Source: Parazoarcus communis
GTDB taxonomy: Bacteria > Pseudomonadota > Gammaproteobacteria > Burkholderiales > Rhodocyclaceae
Length of the DNA: 64,000 nucleotides
Assembly: GCF_003111665.1 (NCBI RefSeq)
Contig: NZ_CP022188.1
Coordinates: 1,364,001 to 1,428,000 of the forward strand
Reading direction: 5' to 3'
In this document: one piece after another, positions 25,702-34,535 of the stretch
Layout: each line of letters opens with the position of its first letter
Numbering within the stretch: position 1 is the first letter of the stretch
Translations under genes and position numbers: made by a program
The notes under the pieces: model-generated
What the model was told of the DNA's origin: nothing
What the model saw: the letters and a program-made list of their open reading frames with translations, nothing else
Databases searched by the model: none

Positions 25702-27150
25702 ATGCAACTCGACTGGCTGCTGGCCCCACCGTTTCCGCCGGGTGTGCCGCGCCAGCGCCTGCTGTATCAGCGGCTGCGCGAGGCCATTCTGAGCGGCCAG
25801 CTGAAGGCCGGCGCGCGCCTGCCTTCCAGCCGCAGCCTTGCTGCCGGTCTGGGCATTGCGCGTAACTCGGTGCTGTTCGCGTATGAGCAGTTGAGCGCGG
25901 AGGGCTGCCTGCAGGCCGACCGTCATGGCACCCGCGTGGCGCAACTGACGCTGCCCGATGCGTCCGCACGCAGATCGCACGGCGAGTCCGTGGCCCTGCC
26001 CGGTCTGTCGGTGCGTGCCGCAGCCTCACGTCAGCCCGAGCACGGGCCGGACTCCGACATCCTGCCCTTCGCGCCCGGTGCGCTCGATCTCGGTGCCTTC
26101 CCCTTTCGCAGCTGGCGGGCCAGCCTGGACCGGGCGTGGCGCGAGGCGGGTGCGCGCCAGCTGGGTCATACGCCGTATGGCGGCGAGCCGGTCCTGCGGG
26201 CCGCGCTGGCCGAACAGCTCTCCACCGTGCGCGGCTTTGCCGTCACTCCCGGGCAGGTGATCATTACCAGCGGTACCCAGTCGGGGCTGGACCTGTGTGC
26301 GCGGCTGCTCGCCGACAGTGGCGACACCGCCTGGGTGGAGAACCCCGGTTATCTGGCGGCGCGCGGCGCACTCGGCCTGGCCGGCCTGCGCCTGCACGCG
26401 GTGGCGGTCGATGAGGACGGACTGGCGCCGGCCGCGGCAGACTGGCACGCACATCCGCCGCGTCTGATCATGGTCACGCCCTCGCATCAGTATCCCAGCG
26501 GGCACGTCATGTCGCTCGCGCGCCGTCTGGCCCTGCTCGAAGGCGCACGTGCGGCCGGTGCGTGGATCATCGAGGACGACTACGACAGCGAGTTTCAACG
26601 CGGCGGCCCGGCGCTGCCTGCGCTCCATGGACTGCAGCCGGGGGCGGCGGTGGTGTATGCGGGCACGTTCAGCAAGACCCTCTACCCCGGCCTGCGCATT
26701 GGCTATCTGGTGCTGCCGCCGGCGCTGTCCGATGCATTTGCGCACGCCGCAGGGCAAGCCGTGCGCGCCGGCCAGGGCATCGAACAGGTGGCGCTGGCCG
26801 ATTTCATCCGGCGTGGCCAGTACACCTCCCATCTGCGCCGCATGCGCAAGCACTACGAGTTGCGCCAGCGTGCGCTGCGTGCGGCGCTGCTGCGTCAGCC
26901 CGGTCCGGAACTCGGTATCGACGGCGGCGCGGCGGGCCTGCATCTGGTGCTGCGTTTGCCACCCGCGCTGCGCGATACCGAGGTGACGCGGCGTGCGGCC
27001 CGGCTCGGGCTCGGGGTGCGGGCCCTGTCGCACTATGCGCACGCGCCCTTGTGCTGCAACGGGCTGGTACTGGGTTACGGCAACGTCGACGAAACGCAGA
27101 TGGACGAACTGGTGCGCCGGCTGCGGCTCGCAATGGCTGAACCCACCTGA
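25702..27150 (+). CDS. PdxR/MocR-type regulator (GntR HTH plus aminotransferase domain)
   Basis: 482 aa. GntR winged helix at about 15-80 (LYQRLREAILSGQLKAGARL then PSSRSLAAGLGIARNSV), a linker, and a fold-type I aminotransferase domain from about 115 with the PLP lysine in YAGTFSKTLYPGLRIGYL (about residue 328) and IIEDDYDSEF upstream. Such proteins sense PLP or an amine and control pyridoxine or amino-acid genes. Divergent from the PNPOx-like flavoprotein across a palindrome, it probably regulates that gene. Confidence 0.9.
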   Translation: MQLDWLLAPPFPPGVPRQRLLYQRLREAILSGQLKAGARLPSSRSLAAGLGIARNSVLFAYEQLSAEGCLQADRHGTRVAQLTLPDASARRSHGESVALPGLSVRAAASRQPEHGPDSDILPFAPGALDLGAFPFRSWRASLDRAWREAGARQLGHTPYGGEPVLRAALAEQLSTVRGFAVTPGQVIITSGTQSGLDLCARLLADSGDTAWVENPGYLAARGALGLAGLRLHAVAVDEDGLAPAAADWHAHPPRLIMVTPSHQYPSGHVMSLARRLALLEGARAAGAWIIEDDYDSEFQRGGPALPALHGLQPGAAVVYAGTFSKTLYPGLRIGYLVLPPALSDAFAHAAGQAVRAGQGIEQVALADFIRRGQYTSHLRRMRKHYELRQRALRAALLRQPGPELGIDGGAAGLHLVLRLPPALRDTEVTRRAARLGLGVRALSHYAHAPLCCNGLVLGYGNVDETQMDELVRRLRLAMAEPT

Positions 27151-27350
27151 TGCGATAAAAAAACGATCATCCTGAGAATGGTGAATGAATATCCGGCTGA
27201 AAACGTTGACTCAGGCAGCCGTCTGTTGCCGATTTCAGTGCACCAAAATCCCGCGTGTTCCTCTATTCTCGGCGCCCTGTTCGAATTTTATCGCCTGCAG
27301 GCAGTGTCGTGCATGCCCAGGCGGGCGTTGCCATCTATCGGAAAACGATC

Positions 27351-27743
27351 ATGAAAGTTGTCATCAGAGCATTCTTCAAGACCCTGCGTCTCGTCATCGG
27401 ACCCATGATTCTGTTGTGGGAAATGATCACCCGGCCCAAGGGCGTGTCACGCCCGGCGGAAGAGCAGGGCAAGGTCGATAAGGAATGCGGCATGCTGGCC
27501 TTGTATGAATTCAAGACCTGCCCGTTCTGCATCAAGGTGCGCCAGGAGATGCGTCGTCTCTCGCTGCCGATCGAACGTCGCGATGCGCAGCACCCGGGCA
27601 GCGTCCGCGAGGAACTGGTGCGCGGCGGCGGCCAGGCCAAGGTGCCTTGCCTGCGGGTTTCCGACAAGGCGGGCAACAGCAAGTGGCTGTACGAGTCGGA
27701 CGAAATCATCGCCTACCTGCGCGGACGCTTTGCGCCCCAGTAA
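27351..27743 (+). CDS. Membrane-anchored glutaredoxin-like protein
   Basis: 130 aa from ATG 27351; upstream in-frame codons to 27255 look non-coding. N-terminal hydrophobic helix at about 8-26 (FKTLRLVIGPMILLWEMI) anchors it, then a glutaredoxin domain at about 45-128 with the redox motif CPFC (EFKTCPFCIKV), the cis-Pro segment KVPCLRV and a C-terminal WLYESDEIIAYLRGRF helix. It probably reduces disulfides with glutathione at the cytoplasmic face of the membrane. It converges with the MOSC gene. Confidence 0.88.
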   Translation: MKVVIRAFFKTLRLVIGPMILLWEMITRPKGVSRPAEEQGKVDKECGMLALYEFKTCPFCIKVRQEMRRLSLPIERRDAQHPGSVREELVRGGGQAKVPCLRVSDKAGNSKWLYESDEIIAYLRGRFAPQ

Positions 27744-27761
27744 CTGAAGCAAGGGGGCGGC

Positions 27762-28559
27762 TTACTCGAGCACTTCGACCGCCATCCCCACTTCCAGCCG
27801 CCCCGGGCCGTCGTGAATCAGGTTCTGCCCGAACATCACCATGTTGTTGTGCCGCCGGTAGCCTGCCAGCGTGCGCAGGGGTTCGGGGCTGCGCAGCGCA
27901 GTCTCGGGGTCGATTGTCGTGATCGCGCAGCGTGCGCAGGGCTTCACCACGCGAAAGACGACCCCGCCGATGCGAATCACCCGCCAGGTGTCTTCGGCAA
28001 AGGGTTCGCAGCCGTTCACCACCAGGTTGGGGCGGAAGCGCTGCATCGGCAGCGGCTGCTCAAGCCGTGCGTTGAGATCGTCTAGCGAGGCCTGCGAAAT
28101 CAGCAGAAAGGGGAAGCCGTCGGCAAAGCCGGTCTGATCGGATGGCGCGGCGTAGTCGGGGTCGAGCGCGCGCTGAACATCCTCGGCGAACTGCACCAGG
28201 CGGCAAGCTTGCGCCAGAAAGCGGCTCAGCCAGGCGTCTGCAGCCGGATCGGCCAGGGCCGCCTCTACCGTGTCTTCCCACACCGTGACTGGAATGCGCT
28301 GCTGTGTCGTTCCCTGCAGCGTGATGTCGGGCATGTCCGGCGCGCTCAGCGTCAGCACGCCAGCGGCATCGATCCGGGTATCGATCAGTGCCATTTTCGG
28401 CAACTGGCGCTGGGTAAGAAAGTGTCCCTGCGCGTCGACGACCATCCAGTGGCGGTCGAAGCTGAAGCCCTTCGCACCGATGTCGAGCGCCGGGTGCTGC
28501 GCGCCGCGCAAGGATTTGACCGGGTAGCGATACAACTGGGTGAGTGTCAGCGTGCTCAT
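27762..28559 (-). CDS. MOSC domain protein (YcbX-like, Mo-cofactor dependent reductase)
   Basis: 265 aa. N-terminal MOSC beta-barrel domain (LTQLYRYPVKSLRGAQ near residue 6, FSFDRHWMVVDAQGHFLTQR near 32-51) and C-terminal MOSC domain with the Mo-ligand cysteine region KPCARCAITTIDP (about 208-220) and NMVMFGQNLI. Relatives (YcbX, mARC) reduce N-hydroxylated bases using Mo-cofactor. The YcbX ferredoxin tail is absent, so an external electron donor is needed. Its start overlaps the diguanylate-cyclase stop by 4 nt. Confidence 0.85.
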   Translation of the reverse strand: MSTLTLTQLYRYPVKSLRGAQHPALDIGAKGFSFDRHWMVVDAQGHFLTQRQLPKMALIDTRIDAAGVLTLSAPDMPDITLQGTTQQRIPVTVWEDTVEAALADPAADAWLSRFLAQACRLVQFAEDVQRALDPDYAAPSDQTGFADGFPFLLISQASLDDLNARLEQPLPMQRFRPNLVVNGCEPFAEDTWRVIRIGGVVFRVVKPCARCAITTIDPETALRSPEPLRTLAGYRRHNNMVMFGQNLIHDGPGRLEVGMAVEVLE

Positions 28560-29668
28560 GATTGTCCGGTGGGGAGGTCGGCGCTTGCCACGCAGTTTCG
28601 TCCACGTGCCTTCGCCATGTAAACACCTTCGTCTGCACGCCGCATCAGTTCGTCAGGGGCGAGCATGGCGGTCGTGCGTGAGGCAACGCCGATGCTCACG
28701 CTGCCCGGCCACTCGCCACCACCGGCGGCGACCCGCAGCGCATTAACCCTCGCCCGCAGGCTTTCGCCGAGCTGCATCGCGCCTTGCAGTGGCGTGTGGG
28801 GGCAGATCACGAGAAACTCGTCGCCACCCAGGCGGCACACCATATCGTCGGTGCGCACCGATTCTGCGAGCGTTCTTGCCAGCGTGGTCAATACCGTATC
28901 GCCGGCTTCGTGTCCCCAGGTGTCATTGACGGTCTTGAATCCGTCCGCATCGATCATCATCAGCGAAAGCGGGCTACCCGAGGCCTGCCACTCAAGCCCG
29001 AGGACATGCATCGCATGGCGCCGATTCGGCAGGCCGGTCAGGACATCGGTGAGCGACAGCGTTTCGAGGTTCTTGTTGGCGGCGGCCAGTTCGCGCGTGC
29101 GCTCTGCGACTTTCGCCTCGAGCGTCTGGTTCAGCTCGTGCAGCTCGCGGTTTTGCTGCGACACCTGGGCAAAGAGGCCGCTCAGTGCCGCAAGCAGTGG
29201 CTCGGTGGCACGGGTGCCGAGCCGGGCATCTTCGGACAAGGCTTCTTCCGGGCTGAGGCCCTGGCCGATCAGGCGCAGTTGCCTGGCCATCGACTGGTCG
29301 GAGCCGAGGATGTGGTACGCCAGCCAGTGGATGAGAAAACTGAGCAGACGACTCGAGAGTTCGGGGGTCATCTCCGTCTGCGAAATACGGACAATCTCAT
29401 CGACGAAGCTCTCGTGCTCGCGGGACTGCGATTCGAGATGTCGTGGGTCGATACCCTGCGCGGCCATCATCGACTCTTCTGCCGCAAAATGGAAACGTGT
29501 GTAGGCAGCGAGTTCGTCGATCAGGTCTGAAAGGGATTCCGGGCCCGCTGCGGACGCATTGGACAAGGCATCGCCAATGCGGTTGATGATGCGTACCAGC
29601 TCCATGTGCTGGGTATCGACTTCGTCTATGCCGGTGACGAAATTCTCGTCCCACTGAAATGAATCCAT
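28556..29668 (-). CDS. Hemerythrin-GGDEF diguanylate cyclase (Bhr-DGC type)
   Basis: 370 aa. Residues 1-135 form a bacteriohemerythrin domain with ligand candidates His21, His60, Glu64, His85, His119 and Asp124; the usual His four residues before His85 is Gln81. A coiled coil at about 170-205 (LNQTLEAKVAERTRELAAAN) leads to a GGDEF domain with RLGGDEF intact and an RxxD inhibitory site (RTDD) just before it. It should make c-di-GMP in response to oxygen or redox state at a di-iron centre, in the cytoplasm. It is co-directional with and overlaps the MOSC gene. Confidence 0.92.
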   Translation of the reverse strand: MDSFQWDENFVTGIDEVDTQHMELVRIINRIGDALSNASAAGPESLSDLIDELAAYTRFHFAAEESMMAAQGIDPRHLESQSREHESFVDEIVRISQTEMTPELSSRLLSFLIHWLAYHILGSDQSMARQLRLIGQGLSPEEALSEDARLGTRATEPLLAALSGLFAQVSQQNRELHELNQTLEAKVAERTRELAAANKNLETLSLTDVLTGLPNRRHAMHVLGLEWQASGSPLSLMMIDADGFKTVNDTWGHEAGDTVLTTLARTLAESVRTDDMVCRLGGDEFLVICPHTPLQGAMQLGESLRARVNALRVAAGGGEWPGSVSIGVASRTTAMLAPDELMRRADEGVYMAKARGRNCVASADLPTGQS

Positions 29669-29889
29669 CGTCCGTTCCCCTGCTGGGTTGCCCCGGTCAA
29701 AGCAGCGTCATTTGTAATCCACTGCCCAGATTGGGGTTAATCGTGGGAGTGTATTACGAACGATGCATGGCTTCCGGCCATTTTCGAAACAGGGCTGGTA
29801 CATTGGCTGCATCAGCCGCCGGATCGGCCACACGCGTGAGTACCGCGTGCAGGTCGTCCGTTCCCTGGCAGCGTGCACGCGCTGAAGAA

Positions 29890-30888
29890 TCAGTATTTCG
29901 CGAAGTTGGCGTTGATGCGCTGCTGCAGGTAGTCGCCCGCAGTGATTGGCGGATACTTTCTGCCCGGCCCTTCGATGACGGCGCTGCGGTTGGCCTGGCA
30001 GAAGAAGGCAATGCTGTAGCGGTCGCCCTGGTACTCATGCGGCTGCGGATCGCGCACACGATGGAAATTCGACGGCAGCTGGTCGTCGCTCCAGCGCATC
30101 AGCATGTCGCCGATGTTGCAGGTGATCACGCCGGTTGCGGGTTCGACGGGCGTCCATTCCTGTGCGTCGGCTTCCTTGCCGGGGCAGACCTGCAGGCCAC
30201 CCTGGCCGTCCTGCTGGAACAGCAGCGTCAGGCAGTCGAAATCGGTATGGGCGCCGGCGCGCCACAGCCCGAGCCTGTCGCTGAACTCGGCAGCAACGGG
30301 GTAGTAGTGGAGCAGGCGCAGGGTGCTCTGGTAGTCGGCCGCTGCGGGGTCGTGCGCGCGGGTGAAGAAATCGCTGTCAAAGCCGAGCTTGTCGGCGAAG
30401 CAGGACAGCACCTTCATGCCGAGCTCACGACACTGAGCCTCGAAATTCAGCATGGTGGTGCGAAAGCCGGGCAGTGCGTCCTCGTCCGGCCACAGTTCGG
30501 CCATGTGCGGCAGCGTGATCTGGTACGACTCCTTCTGGTCCGGCGTGCCGGTCGAGGGACGCACCTGGGCCAGGCTCTCCCAGCCGGCATTGCACCCCTT
30601 CACCAGTGGTGATCTGCCCTTGATGCTGGCGGGCAAGGCAAAGAAGCGCTCGGCGGTGGCGAAGGCCTGCTTCACTTCGACGAGGTCGATGCCATGGTTT
30701 ACCAGCTGGAAGAAACCCACCTCCACGGCGGCATCCCACAGCTGATCGGCAATCTCGGACTTGCGACGATCGAAATCGCCAAGGTCGATACGGCGGATCT
30801 CGCGAGTGCGGCTTTCGGTGCCGACGGCACCCATGCGTGATTCGAGTTTGAGTTCGTCGAGGGTGTAAGGCGTGGTCTGGGCGTTCAT
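29890..30888 (-). CDS. 2OG-Fe(II) dioxygenase, isopenicillin N synthase-like (second copy)
   Basis: 332 aa from ATG 30888. Three consecutive ATG codons (30894, 30891, 30888) follow AGGAGC; the third gives normal spacing. The double-stranded beta-helix core has Fe ligands His214 and Asp216 in GAHTDFDCLTLL, His276 in PSNFHRV and the 2-oxoglutarate Arg290 in DRYSIAFF. The N-terminal IDLGDF..GFFQLVNHGI is typical of the IPNS/flavanone-oxidase superfamily. Probably an oxidative step on a small heterocycle. It lies 373 bp after the deaminase gene and may have its own promoter, but belongs to the same island. Confidence 0.9.
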   Translation of the reverse strand: MNAQTTPYTLDELKLESRMGAVGTESRTREIRRIDLGDFDRRKSEIADQLWDAAVEVGFFQLVNHGIDLVEVKQAFATAERFFALPASIKGRSPLVKGCNAGWESLAQVRPSTGTPDQKESYQITLPHMAELWPDEDALPGFRTTMLNFEAQCRELGMKVLSCFADKLGFDSDFFTRAHDPAAADYQSTLRLLHYYPVAAEFSDRLGLWRAGAHTDFDCLTLLFQQDGQGGLQVCPGKEADAQEWTPVEPATGVITCNIGDMLMRWSDDQLPSNFHRVRDPQPHEYQGDRYSIAFFCQANRSAVIEGPGRKYPPITAGDYLQQRINANFAKY

Positions 30889-31261
30889 CATCATGCTCCT
30901 GTGCCCCGCGGGGCGGCTGAAGCCCTGGACGCACGACGGCATGGAAGGCAGGCGTTCGCTGCGGTCGGCATCGCAAGGCATCTTGAAGAAAATCCCGGTG
31001 CAGCCTGCATTCGTCCGAATGCGGCATCGCACCGACTCCAAGAGCAATTTCCGACCGACCCTCGGGCTGCCTGTCAGGTGCAGCTGAGGGGGCTGAACGC
31101 TTCTACTCTTATGTCTTGCTTAGCAGAATCCGTTCCACATGGCTGCGGGGCCGGATCGCAGCAGAACCGGGCAGGTGCCGCTCACGCGCCCGTGCTGACA
31201 GCACTGATCAGGGGCGATGCGAGCGGCGCCGCACCAGATCGATGCGCCGGTGCCCTCACTG
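30889..31261. other. 373-bp non-coding gap in the catabolic island
   Basis: No supported gene on either strand. Next to the dioxygenase start there is a perfect 12-bp palindrome GCCCCGCGGGGC (30903-30914). I found no convincing promoter hexamers. The gap separates the deaminase end from the second dioxygenase start, so the latter may be transcribed separately. Confidence 0.5.
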
Positions 31262-31780
31262 TCAGCGGCTTGCCCAGAAGGCGCGCTGCATGGCGACGGT
31301 CTCGTCAACGATCTCGGCGACCGGGCCGATCAGCTCGACCGCTTTCTGGCAGTGGTCGAATACATAGCGCGAGGCCACGCTCATGGTCGGGTTTTCGCTG
31401 TGGCTGCCGGTTTCCTGCAGCAACTGGTGTTCGGTCATGCCGAAAACCACTCTGCCGATGTTGGCCCAGTAGGCGGTGCCGGCGCACATGCAGCAGGGTT
31501 CAACCGCCGTGTACAGGGTGCAGCCCCACAGGAATTCCGCACTGAAGTTGGTGGCGGCCACACGGGCCAGGGTGGATTCGGCGTGATTGACGGTGTCGAT
31601 GTTGCATTGCTCGAGCAGCACCGTTTCCTGGTCGGGGCCGACCAGCACCGCACCGAAGGGATGGTGGCCGAGGGTGAGTGCGCGGCGCGCGACCTCATTG
31701 GATCGCCGCAGGTGCCGGATCATCTGTTCCCGTGTCGGCGTGAGGCCTTGCGGCGGGTAAACGACGGTTTGGTCGCTCAT
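31262..31780 (-). CDS. CDA-fold nucleobase/nucleoside deaminase
   Basis: 172 aa. Zinc and catalytic motifs of the cytidine/guanine-deaminase superfamily: HAE in DTVNHAESTLARVAA (His about 66, Glu 68) and PCCMCAG at about 94-100. It resembles guanine and cytosine deaminases more than tRNA deaminases because of the C-terminal aromatic tail (MQRAFWASR). It hydrolytically removes an amino group from a heterocyclic base. It overlaps the 2Fe-2S subunit of the Mo-hydroxylase by 4 nt, so both should act on the same compound or its product. Confidence 0.88.
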   Translation of the reverse strand: MSDQTVVYPPQGLTPTREQMIRHLRRSNEVARRALTLGHHPFGAVLVGPDQETVLLEQCNIDTVNHAESTLARVAATNFSAEFLWGCTLYTAVEPCCMCAGTAYWANIGRVVFGMTEHQLLQETGSHSENPTMSVASRYVFDHCQKAVELIGPVAEIVDETVAMQRAFWASR

Positions 31781-32274
31781 TGACTGTCTCCGGAGTTGTC
31801 AGCGGAAAGCGGTGGTGTGGCGGGAAAGAGCTGCTCGATGCTGCGCTGGATGCCGCCATAGCCGGTGCAGCGACACAGGTTGCCGCTGAGCAGGCTGGCT
31901 GCCTGCTCGCGGTCGGGCCGCGGTGTCTGCTGGTGCAGGTGGGTCAGGGTCATGGCCAGGCCGGGGGTGCAGTAGCCGCACTGCAGTGCGCCGCAGCGGG
32001 CAATGGCGTCGCGCACCGGTGCGCTCGCGGCGTCTGCCGCGACATCTTCATAGGTGCGCACGCTGCGACCTTCGAGACGAAAGGCCATTACCAGGCAGGC
32101 ATTGGCAGGCAGGTCGTCGATCCACACCATGCATGCACCGCAGCGTCCGACGCCGCAACCGGGCTTGGCCGCAATGAGGCCGAAGTCTTCACGCAGGATG
32201 TCGAGCAGCCTGCGGTCGGGTGCGCAACTGACGCTGACTGCCTGCGTGTTGAGCTTGAAACGTACGGTGCTCAT
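31777..32274 (-). CDS. Xanthine-dehydrogenase-family 2Fe-2S subunit
   Basis: 165 aa. Plant-type 2Fe-2S domain with Cys40, Cys45, Cys48 and Cys60 (KPGCGVGRCGACMVW), then the helical 2Fe-2S domain with Cys99, Cys102, Cys134 and Cys136 (LQCGYCTPG and GNLCRCTGYG). It carries electrons from the Mo-centre to FAD. ATGA overlaps on both sides, with the large subunit upstream and the deaminase downstream. Confidence 0.95.
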   Translation of the reverse strand: MSTVRFKLNTQAVSVSCAPDRRLLDILREDFGLIAAKPGCGVGRCGACMVWIDDLPANACLVMAFRLEGRSVRTYEDVAADAASAPVRDAIARCGALQCGYCTPGLAMTLTHLHQQTPRPDREQAASLLSGNLCRCTGYGGIQRSIEQLFPATPPLSADNSGDSQ

Positions 32275-34535
32275 GGGGTGTTTTCCAGGTAGTCGAGTAT
32301 GTCGTCCGGCTTCACCGGCAGGCTGCGCACCGCAAAACCGGTGGCCGCGGCAATCGCATTGGCTATCGCCGGGGCGGTGACGTTGACGCTGATCTCGCCT
32401 GCGCCGCGTGGTCCTACCGGGTCATCGTCAGGGAGGTTTTCGACGGCGATGATTTCCATTGCAGGGGCGTCGGCCAGCGTGGGGATGAAATAGGCGTCCA
32501 GGTTGCGTGCCTGATAGCGGCCCGAATGCGTGGGCAGGTCTTCGATCGTGGCCATGCCCTGGCCCATCAGCGCGCCGCCCTCCATCTGTCCGAGAAAGCC
32601 CTGGGCCGAGACCACCGGCCCGAGCGCCGCAAGCAGCGCGATGTGTTCGACGCGCGTCTGCCCCGTCCATGCGTCAACCCGCACCCGGGCGATGGCGGCA
32701 CTGGCGCCAAAGACGTAGTGCGCGGCGGGAACATCGCTGGGTGTCTCTTCGGCAGCGATGACGAGGGTCAGCAGCGGTCTCGCTGCGGGCGCCAGTGCGG
32801 CGGCGAGCGCAGGGTAGCTGATGCACAGCGTGCCGTGATGGTCGCGCAGCCCCCCCGCTGCGGGAACAAGGCTGTCCGCGGCGACGCCGAGCAGGCGCGC
32901 GCCGGCCACGGTGATCCGCTGCTTCCAGTCGGTGCTCGCCTGCTGCATGGCACGATGGAGCACGGCGGTGGCACGCGAGGCCGCGGTCGGGCCGCTGTCC
33001 GGCGTGTGCGCCGTGTCGCCGATGACGGGACGGACATCGTCCTCGGCACAGCCGAGCGCGCTGGCCGCCAGCGCATGGATGGCGCCGACCAGGTTCTGTC
33101 CCATTTCGGTGAAGCCGGTGCGCAGTTCGATCTTGCCGTCGGCGGCGAGGCCAAGCACGATCCGGGCAGTGTTCGGTCCGCCCTTGCCAAAGCCGTCGCT
33201 GCGATGAACGAGGGCGAGGCCGGTGCCGTAGTGATAGCGTCCGTCAGTGTGGCTGCGCGGCGCTGTCCACAGGGGGTGGGTGCGCAGCACATCGAGCGCG
33301 CGTGCGGGACCGTCGAAGGGCAGCACCTGCTGGCCGAGGGGGCCTGGCGCGTCCGGCGCTGCGAGGTTGAGCGCGCGGAACGCGAGCGGATCGAGCCCGG
33401 CACGTGCGGCAAGCACGTCCATCTGGCGTTCGAGTGCGAACTGCACCTGCACCGCACCGAAGCCGCGAAAGGCGCCGGCGATGCCATTGTTGGTATAGGC
33501 GAGGCGGCCGCGCAGGGACACGGCGTCGTACTGGTAGGGGCCAGACACATGCTCCACCGCCGCATCGAGCACTTCGGGCCCGTGCGTCGCGTAGGCGCCG
33601 GTGTCGGCGAGGATGTCGGCGACCATGAAGCGCAGCCGGCCAGCAGCGTCGCAGCCGGTGCGCAGACGGATCTGCATCGGATGGCGTTTGACTCCGAGGT
33701 CAACCGATTCGCTTCTGCTCAGATGCAGGCGCACCGGGCGCCCGGTATGGAGGGCCAGCAGCGCGGCCAGCGGCTGGATGGTGAGTTCGTCCTTGCCGCC
33801 GTAGGAGCCACCGATCGGGGTGCCGACGACGCGCACTGTGTCGGGGTGGAGCCCGAGGATGGCGGCTAGAACCTGGCGGTCGCGCTCGGGGTTCTGACAG
33901 CCGAAACAGACGATCAGGCCGCCGTTGCCATCGTGTTCGACAATGCCGCCTTCGGTCTCGAGATACGCGTGCATCTGGCGCGGGCTGCGGTATTCGGCCT
34001 CGACCACATGTGCGCAGGCGGCTTCGGCAGCGGCAAGGTCGCCGCGGTCGTGAGTCATGGCGTGCAGCAGGTTGCCGCCGGCATGCACTGGCGCTGCGTC
34101 CTCAGCCAGCGCGCACACGGGATCGTCCACGGTCGCCAGCACTTCGTAGTCGACGCGGATGGCCGCCAGTGCGGCCTGTGCCTGTGCCGGCGTGTCGGCA
34201 GCGACAATCGCCACCGGATCGCCGACGCAACGCACCTTGTCCGCGCACAGCACCGGCCGGTCGATGTGGCGCAGGCCGTAACTGCCTTGGCCTGGAACGT
34301 CGGCGGCGGTCAGGACGGCATGAACGCCAGGCAGCGCGCGTGCGGCGCCGGTGTCGATGGCAAGGATGCGTGCATGCGGATGTGGGCTGCCGAGAATGGC
34401 GCCATGCAAGGCCTGCGGATGCTGGCGGTCGCTGGGAAAGGGCGTGGCGGCCAGTTTCGCGGCCGCGTCCGGGCGCGGCGTGGCGCGGGCGAGCAGTTCG
34501 CGGTGTTCAATCACAAGGTGTGGACGCTGATTCAT
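32271..34535 (-). CDS. Xanthine-dehydrogenase-family molybdopterin-binding large subunit
   Basis: 754 aa, normal for the Mo subunit. It has an N-terminal a/b hammerhead (ILGSPHPHARILAIDTGAAR), a substrate/Mo loop GTPIGGSYGGKDELTIQP near 240, the AFRGFGAVQVQFALE segment bearing the pocket arginine near 370 and the catalytic Glu in VGPRGAGEISVNVTAP near 708. It hydroxylates an N-heterocycle with water as oxygen source. Substrate cannot be fixed from these motifs; the context (deaminase, dioxygenases) favours a purine, pteridine or related ring. It overlaps its neighbours by 4 nt. Confidence 0.93.
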   Translation of the reverse strand: MNQRPHLVIEHRELLARATPRPDAAAKLAATPFPSDRQHPQALHGAILGSPHPHARILAIDTGAARALPGVHAVLTAADVPGQGSYGLRHIDRPVLCADKVRCVGDPVAIVAADTPAQAQAALAAIRVDYEVLATVDDPVCALAEDAAPVHAGGNLLHAMTHDRGDLAAAEAACAHVVEAEYRSPRQMHAYLETEGGIVEHDGNGGLIVCFGCQNPERDRQVLAAILGLHPDTVRVVGTPIGGSYGGKDELTIQPLAALLALHTGRPVRLHLSRSESVDLGVKRHPMQIRLRTGCDAAGRLRFMVADILADTGAYATHGPEVLDAAVEHVSGPYQYDAVSLRGRLAYTNNGIAGAFRGFGAVQVQFALERQMDVLAARAGLDPLAFRALNLAAPDAPGPLGQQVLPFDGPARALDVLRTHPLWTAPRSHTDGRYHYGTGLALVHRSDGFGKGGPNTARIVLGLAADGKIELRTGFTEMGQNLVGAIHALAASALGCAEDDVRPVIGDTAHTPDSGPTAASRATAVLHRAMQQASTDWKQRITVAGARLLGVAADSLVPAAGGLRDHHGTLCISYPALAAALAPAARPLLTLVIAAEETPSDVPAAHYVFGASAAIARVRVDAWTGQTRVEHIALLAALGPVVSAQGFLGQMEGGALMGQGMATIEDLPTHSGRYQARNLDAYFIPTLADAPAMEIIAVENLPDDDPVGPRGAGEISVNVTAPAIANAIAAATGFAVRSLPVKPDDILDYLENTP

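Noticed and set aside
30903..30914. Palindrome GCCCCGCGGGGC as terminator
   Set aside because: It has no loop and lies just upstream of a ribosome site rather than after a gene; too short and GC-simple to assign.
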